From Chloroflexota bacterium (GTDB lineage: Bacteria; Chloroflexota; Dehalococcoidia; Lucifugimonadales; UBA3495), in the NCBI GenBank assembly GCA_022561675.1, contig JADFQT010000086.1, positions 1-9,066 of the forward strand: DNA of 9,066 bases, written 5' to 3'. The notes under the pieces were generated by a model, which was given only the letters and a program-made list of their open reading frames with translations, ran no database searches and was not told the DNA's origin. Of the stretch, positions 5,985 through 9,066 are shown piece by piece (position 1 is the stretch's first letter; each line of letters starts with the position of its first letter). Made by a program: the position numbers and the translations under genes.

Positions 5985-6869
5985 GTGAAATACGCTTACT
6001 TTCCCGGCTGCGTGTCTCAGGGAGGAGCCCCTGAGCTCCATACCGCTACCAAGCTCATCTGCCAAAAACTGGGTATTGAAATCCAGGAGATTAGCGGCTG
6101 GACCTGCTGCGGTGCGGGGGTGATGCAGGAGAAGAATCAGCTCTTTAGCGACACGCTCAATGCCAGGACCTTTGCCAAGGCTGAGCAAGCCGGCCTGCCG
6201 ATCCTGACCATCTGCAGTACCTGCCAGGGAGTGATGGGTCAGGCCAACTTGCGGATGAAGCGCGATCCGGAATATCTGGCCCAGATCAACTCCTACTTGG
6301 CCGAGGAGGGTCTGGAGTACAAGGGGACCGCCGAGCCCAAGCATCTGCTTTGGATTCTCATCGAAGATTATGGGCTGGACAACCTGCTGGCCCAGGTTAC
6401 CCGGCCCCTTTCCGGTCTGCGGGTGGCGCCTTTCTACGGGTGCTACATCGTCCGACCGACGGAGGCCCTGGACATCGAGGAACACCCGGAAAGGCAGACC
6501 TCGCTGGAGACCTTGATTGAAAAGGTGGGAGCCACGCTGGTGGACTTCGCGGGCAAGACCCGCTGCTGCGGTTTCCCCATCCTCACCATCAACGAGAAGA
6601 ACTCGGTGGCCATGGTCGCCAAGCACACCGCCGAGGTCAAGGAGCTGGGCGCCGACGCCATGGTGACGCCCTGTCCGCTCTGCCACCTGAACCTGGACGG
6701 CTACCAGCCCAAGGCATCGAAGCAGCTAAATCGCAGCATAAACCTGCCCATTTTGCACCTGCCCCAGCTAATTGGCTTGGCCCTGGGATTCAGCCATCAG
6801 GAAATGGGTCTTCAGAAGCACATCATCGACACTAAGCCGCTGCAGCTGAAGATAGGCGCCGGAAGCTAG
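5985..6869 (+). CDS. sdhE: SdhE/HdrB-like protein with two CCG domains
   Basis: The 294 residues hold two complete cysteine-rich (CCG) domains, as in heterodisulfide reductase HdrB and the SdhE subunit of type E succinate:quinone reductases. Domain 1 has Cys9, Cys41-Cys42-Gly, and Cys77-x2-Cys80. Domain 2 has Cys153, Cys194-Cys195-Gly, and Cys230-Pro-Leu-Cys233. In this family such cysteines bind a noncubane [4Fe-4S] pair and a zinc or further cluster site. Next to sdhAB it probably receives electrons from SdhB and passes them to quinone at the membrane surface, replacing SdhC/SdhD. No transmembrane helix is visible, so membrane contact would be peripheral. A thiol/disulfide partner, as in methanogen thiol:fumarate reductase where a CCG domain is fused to the iron-sulfur subunit, is an alternative. 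The GTG start is set by a strong ribosome binding site. No SdhF-like small gene follows; the next gene is convergent. Confidence 0.9.
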   Translation: MKYAYFPGCVSQGGAPELHTATKLICQKLGIEIQEISGWTCCGAGVMQEKNQLFSDTLNARTFAKAEQAGLPILTICSTCQGVMGQANLRMKRDPEYLAQINSYLAEEGLEYKGTAEPKHLLWILIEDYGLDNLLAQVTRPLSGLRVAPFYGCYIVRPTEALDIEEHPERQTSLETLIEKVGATLVDFAGKTRCCGFPILTINEKNSVAMVAKHTAEVKELGADAMVTPCPLCHLNLDGYQPKASKQLNRSINLPILHLPQLIGLALGFSHQEMGLQKHIIDTKPLQLKIGAGS

Positions 6870-6894
6870 AGTTATTCCCTAATCGATCCAGGTA

Positions 6895-6930
6895 TCCAAA
6901 AGCCCTGGTATGGCAACCGGGGCTTTTGGG
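6895..6930. terminator. Hairpin between convergent genes, probable bidirectional terminator
   Basis: CCAAAAGCCC (6896-6905) pairs perfectly with GGGCTTTTGG (6920-6929). The stem extends inward through TGG and CCG (6906-6908, 6917-6919, one wobble) to an 8-base loop, giving about 13 bp. It lies 26 bases after sdhE and 40 bases after the end of the Uma2 gene on the other strand. No T-run follows on either side; the T4 is inside the arm. Intrinsic termination may therefore be incomplete, but position and symmetry fit a shared terminator. Nothing else was seen in 6870-6969. Confidence 0.6.
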
Positions 6931-6969
6931 ATTCTGCGGCAGGGTCGAGGCCCGGCTGACAACAGCAGC

Positions 6970-7521
6970 TTAGGAAAACAGGTCCTTGATATTGGTGGAG
7001 AAACCGGGGATGACCTGGCCGCCGTCCAGGGAGGCATCTTCCGATAAAACGCTGAAGTCGTCCGTCGAGCGGTAAACTGTCACCGATCGAGTCGCCGGAT
7101 CAATCGCCCAGAGCAGGCGCACTCCCGCCCGCATCCAATCAGCAACCTTTTCTCTCACTTCCCGTGCCGAATCACCGGGCGATACTACCTCCACGGCCAG
7201 GTCGGGCACCATCTCCAGATAGCCCGGCGGCAATTCTCCCGCCGGCAGTCTGTCCTTGGCCACGAAGGCGGCGTCCGGAGCCCGAACGGTGTCCGGATCC
7301 CGTCTAAGAATAAACCCGGTCTCCGCAGCGAAGACTTGACCAAGCGAATGGGCACGAACGTAGGCATTTAATAAAGCTCCAATCTGCATGGCGACACCAC
7401 CATGTCTGCCTCCAGCTGGTGGCATCTCGAAAAGCTCTCCTTTCACCAACTCGTAACGACTGCCGGTGGTTGACAGTCGGAGCAGTTCTTCTGCGGTCAA
7501 AGTCGTTTTCTTGGTACGCAT
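6970..7521 (-). CDS. Uma2 family protein (DUF820, PD-(D/E)XK nuclease fold)
   Basis: A 183-residue protein with the Uma2 layout: an N-terminal T-AEELLRL helix, then RYELVKGEL (22-30), GGRHG, a central APDAAFV with Asp83, and PDLAVEVVSPGDS with Glu111. This is followed by AREVREKVADWMRAGVRLLW, with a candidate catalytic lysine at 125, and DP. The acidic pair and lysine fit a PD-(D/E)XK nuclease-like active site. The family is common, often multi-copy, in Cyanobacteria and Chloroflexota, and its cellular job is not established. The ATG follows GGGAGAG at a short distance, and that ribosome binding site lies at the stop of the upstream aminotransferase. The 14-base gap suggests one transcript, although the products have no obvious functional link. 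No partner antitoxin is evident here. Confidence 0.88.
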   Translation of the reverse strand: MRTKKTTLTAEELLRLSTTGSRYELVKGELFEMPPAGGRHGGVAMQIGALLNAYVRAHSLGQVFAAETGFILRRDPDTVRAPDAAFVAKDRLPAGELPPGYLEMVPDLAVEVVSPGDSAREVREKVADWMRAGVRLLWAIDPATRSVTVYRSTDDFSVLSEDASLDGGQVIPGFSTNIKDLFS

Positions 7522-7535
7522 TGCTGCTCTCCCTT

Positions 7536-8831
7536 TTATTCCAGCAGCGTGGGGACTACGGCTTTAAAGGCCGCTATCGTGCGTTCTATGTCCTCATCGG
7601 TGTGGGCCAGGGATGGGTAGAATTTTTGAGGCCAAGCCTTCAAGACGCCCTGGGCCAGCATCCCGGCGTTAAACCGGTTGGTCATCTGCGAGTCGCCCGC
7701 CAACGTGTCCCGGTAATTCCGCACCGGCCGGCGGGAAAAGAACACGTCGAAGAGGACGTTTTCGCCGCAGCTTTGAACCGCAATGCCCTGCTCCCGGCAG
7801 CTTTCCAGCAGTCCCTGGCGGACCCGTTCGCCAATTGCATGCAGGCGTTGGTAAGTTCCTTCTTTCCGCAACTCCGCCAAGGTCGCCAGTCCGGCGGCGC
7901 AGGCGATGGGGTTGCCGTTCAGAGTGCCGATCTGGTTTACATAAGTATCAGAGGCAGCCAAACCCTGGTCGTAAACCGACATGATGTCGTCCCGGCCCAT
8001 GGCCGCCGCCAAGGGGTATCCCCCGCCCATGATTTTACCCATCGAGCACAGGTCCGGCGTGACCCCGTAATACTCCTGGGCCCCGCCGTAGGCCAGCCGA
8101 AATCCGGTGACTACCTCATCGAAAATCAGCGGGATGTTATGCTTGGCGGTCAACTCGCGGAGCCCCTGGAGAAAGCCGGGTTGAGGAGCGATGATCCGCT
8201 GCAGAGGCTCTATAATGACCGCCGCCAACTCCTGCTGGTGGGCCTCGATTATAGCTGTAGTGGTTTCCAGGTCATTAAAGGGGGCAACCAGCATAAGATC
8301 CTGAATGACGGCGGGTATGCCGCCGGAGCTGGCTACCGCCTGCGGGAATTCCTCGCCCGCAGTCGAGGTCACGCTCATCAGGGCGTAGTCGCTGGTGCCG
8401 TGGAATCCACCCTCAAACTTCAGTATCTTTTCTCGCTTGGTAAAGGCGCGGGCGGCCCGCATACACTGGAAACAGGCATCGGTGCCGCTGGTGGTGAAGC
8501 GGACCTTCTCCGCGCAGGGGACGGCCTGGCAAAGCTCCTCGGCCAGCAGCACGGCCTTCTCGTTGATGGTGAAAAAGGTGCTGCCCTGGGACACGGCCTC
8601 CATTACCGCTTCCTGAACGCCGGGATGAGCGTGTCCCAGGACCATGGGCCCAGACCCCATCAGCCAGTCGATGTACTCATTGCCGCTGACGTCCCAGATC
8701 CTGCCACCCCGACCCTCCCGGGCCAGGAATTGCAGCTCGGCCGGGAAGTTGGTGTTACCGCCGCTTCCGCCGGGAAGGTACCTGGCGGCCTTTTCCAGTA
8801 GTTCTCGTTCCAGGGGCGTGTGACTAGCCAA
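7536..8831 (-). CDS. Class III PLP aminotransferase, glutamate-1-semialdehyde-aminomutase-like
   Basis: A 431-residue fold-type I PLP enzyme. It has the phosphate-binding SGTDA (115-119), GGFHG (141-145) with Phe143 at the ring-stacking position, IIEPLQR, IFDEVVTGFR with Asp238 for the pyridine nitrogen, YGVTPDLCSMGK with the Schiff-base lysine Lys266, then GGGYP. The overall pattern is that of glutamate-1-semialdehyde aminomutase (HemL). However, the HemL gating segment (KAGSG type) and the EPVAGNM motif are replaced by other residues, including EPLQR. A GSAM-like aminotransferase acting on an unknown amine or amino acid is therefore more likely than true tetrapyrrole synthesis. The start is TTG at 8831, supported by GAGGAGG nine bases upstream (8841-8847 on this strand). 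It leads the Uma2 gene and may be co-transcribed with the partial gene 70 bases upstream. Confidence 0.9.
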   Translation of the reverse strand: MASHTPLERELLEKAARYLPGGSGGNTNFPAELQFLAREGRGGRIWDVSGNEYIDWLMGSGPMVLGHAHPGVQEAVMEAVSQGSTFFTINEKAVLLAEELCQAVPCAEKVRFTTSGTDACFQCMRAARAFTKREKILKFEGGFHGTSDYALMSVTSTAGEEFPQAVASSGGIPAVIQDLMLVAPFNDLETTTAIIEAHQQELAAVIIEPLQRIIAPQPGFLQGLRELTAKHNIPLIFDEVVTGFRLAYGGAQEYYGVTPDLCSMGKIMGGGYPLAAAMGRDDIMSVYDQGLAASDTYVNQIGTLNGNPIACAAGLATLAELRKEGTYQRLHAIGERVRQGLLESCREQGIAVQSCGENVLFDVFFSRRPVRNYRDTLAGDSQMTNRFNAGMLAQGVLKAWPQKFYPSLAHTDEDIERTIAAFKAVVPTLLE

Positions 8832-8840
8832 GGGGTTTAT

Positions 8841-8847
8841 CCTCCTC
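8841..8847 (-). promoter_or_regulatory. Ribosome binding site deciding the TTG start of the aminotransferase
   Basis: On the - strand GAGGAGG precedes the TTG at 8831 with a 9-base spacer, the strongest Shine-Dalgarno match in this operon. It supports MASHTPLERELLEKAARYLPGG as the true N-terminus. Confidence 0.75.
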
Positions 8848-8901
8848 TGGCTTTGGGCCGTGAGATTGCTTTCAAGCTATGGCCAATGCCGTGTCCCCGG
8901 C

Positions 8902-9066
8902 TCAGCCCGTCCAAGCCAGAGGTGCGTTATTCTGCCACAAGTACCTGTCAATCATTTTGACTTTGGTTCGGTCGAATTCTTGAGCCAACTGTTTCCATGT
9001 AGGCAGGTAAGAATTTAGAAAATTCTGCACTTGTACCATGAAGTAGTAGTATTCAGCACCCGAGCC
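8902..9066 (-). CDS. C-terminal fragment of an unrecognised protein, 5' end outside window
   Basis: An open frame enters from the right edge and runs 54 codons to TGA at 8902-8904. The visible end is rich in aromatic residues, with EYYYFMVQVQNFL near the start and NNAPLAWTG at the C-terminus. Coding is supported by continuous openness to the edge, plausible amino-acid make-up, the same strand as the downstream genes, and a 70-base gap that ends in the ribosome binding site of the aminotransferase. An internal ATG would leave only 45 residues, so a short independent gene is less likely than a truncated one. Third-position GC is about 56% (30 of 54 codons, counted by hand), which looks lower than in the neighbouring genes. 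I do not recognise the family and assign no function. Confidence 0.6.
   Translation of the reverse strand, partial: GSGAEYYYFMVQVQNFLNSYLPTWKQLAQEFDRTKVKMIDRYLWQNNAPLAWTG

Noticed and set aside
7419..8801. A 460-codon open frame on the + strand opposite the aminotransferase
   Set aside because: It is a shadow of GC-rich codon use on the other strand. The - strand frame has all PLP-enzyme motifs and a strong ribosome binding site, while the + frame resembles no family I know.
9019..9033. Small inverted repeat GAATTT-AGA-AAATTC near the right edge
   Set aside because: It lies inside the partial - strand coding frame and is too short and AT-rich to mean much.

Overview
This is a GC-rich, gene-dense stretch of bacterial chromosome whose recognisable genes are mostly respiratory and NAD-related. 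Reading left to right on the + strand it holds the 3' part of nuoN (complex I membrane subunit), an NAD kinase, a Nudix ADP-ribose pyrophosphatase, and a succinate dehydrogenase/fumarate reductase set: SdhA flavoprotein, SdhB iron-sulfur protein and a two-CCG-domain SdhE/HdrB-like protein. After a hairpin between convergent genes, the - strand carries a Uma2-type PD-(D/E)XK protein, a class III PLP aminotransferase of the glutamate-1-semialdehyde-aminomutase-like group, and, running off the right edge, the C-terminal end of an unrecognised protein. The style of the type E succinate dehydrogenase, the Uma2 gene and the aminotransferase subtype suggests Chloroflexota (Dehalococcoidia/SAR202-like). 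That is an impression from sequence style, not a database result.

Layout: 2-1456 nuoN (5' end outside the window); 1457-1727 a 271-base gap with a 15-bp palindrome, a good sigma70-like promoter and a structured leader; 1728-2582 nadK; 2595-3143 Nudix hydrolase; 3144-3264 a gap with a perfect 16-bp palindrome and short direct repeats; 3265-5919 sdhA and sdhB, separated by only two codons and in the same frame; 5985-6869 sdhE; 6870-6969 a gap with a terminator-like hairpin; 6970-7521 (-) Uma2; 7536-8831 (-) aminotransferase with a TTG start and strong ribosome binding site; 8902-9066 (-) a 3' gene fragment.

How the genes work together: complex I oxidises NADH into the quinone pool, NAD kinase makes NADP from NAD, and the Nudix enzyme probably clears ADP-ribose from NAD breakdown. 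SdhABE would pass electrons from succinate to quinone, or the reverse. SdhB has a fourth cysteine in the motif that normally binds the [3Fe-4S] cluster, and no SdhC/SdhD-type anchor gene is present. Together with the CCG protein this marks a type E (Sulfolobus-like, non-classical) complex. The - strand genes look like a separate, unrelated operon.

The least explained signal is in the nadK leader. A 28-base stretch there is a near-perfect inverted copy of nadK codons 20-29, and its antisense reading encodes almost the same peptide. No CRISPR array, phage genes, insertion sequence, tRNA or rRNA was recognised.
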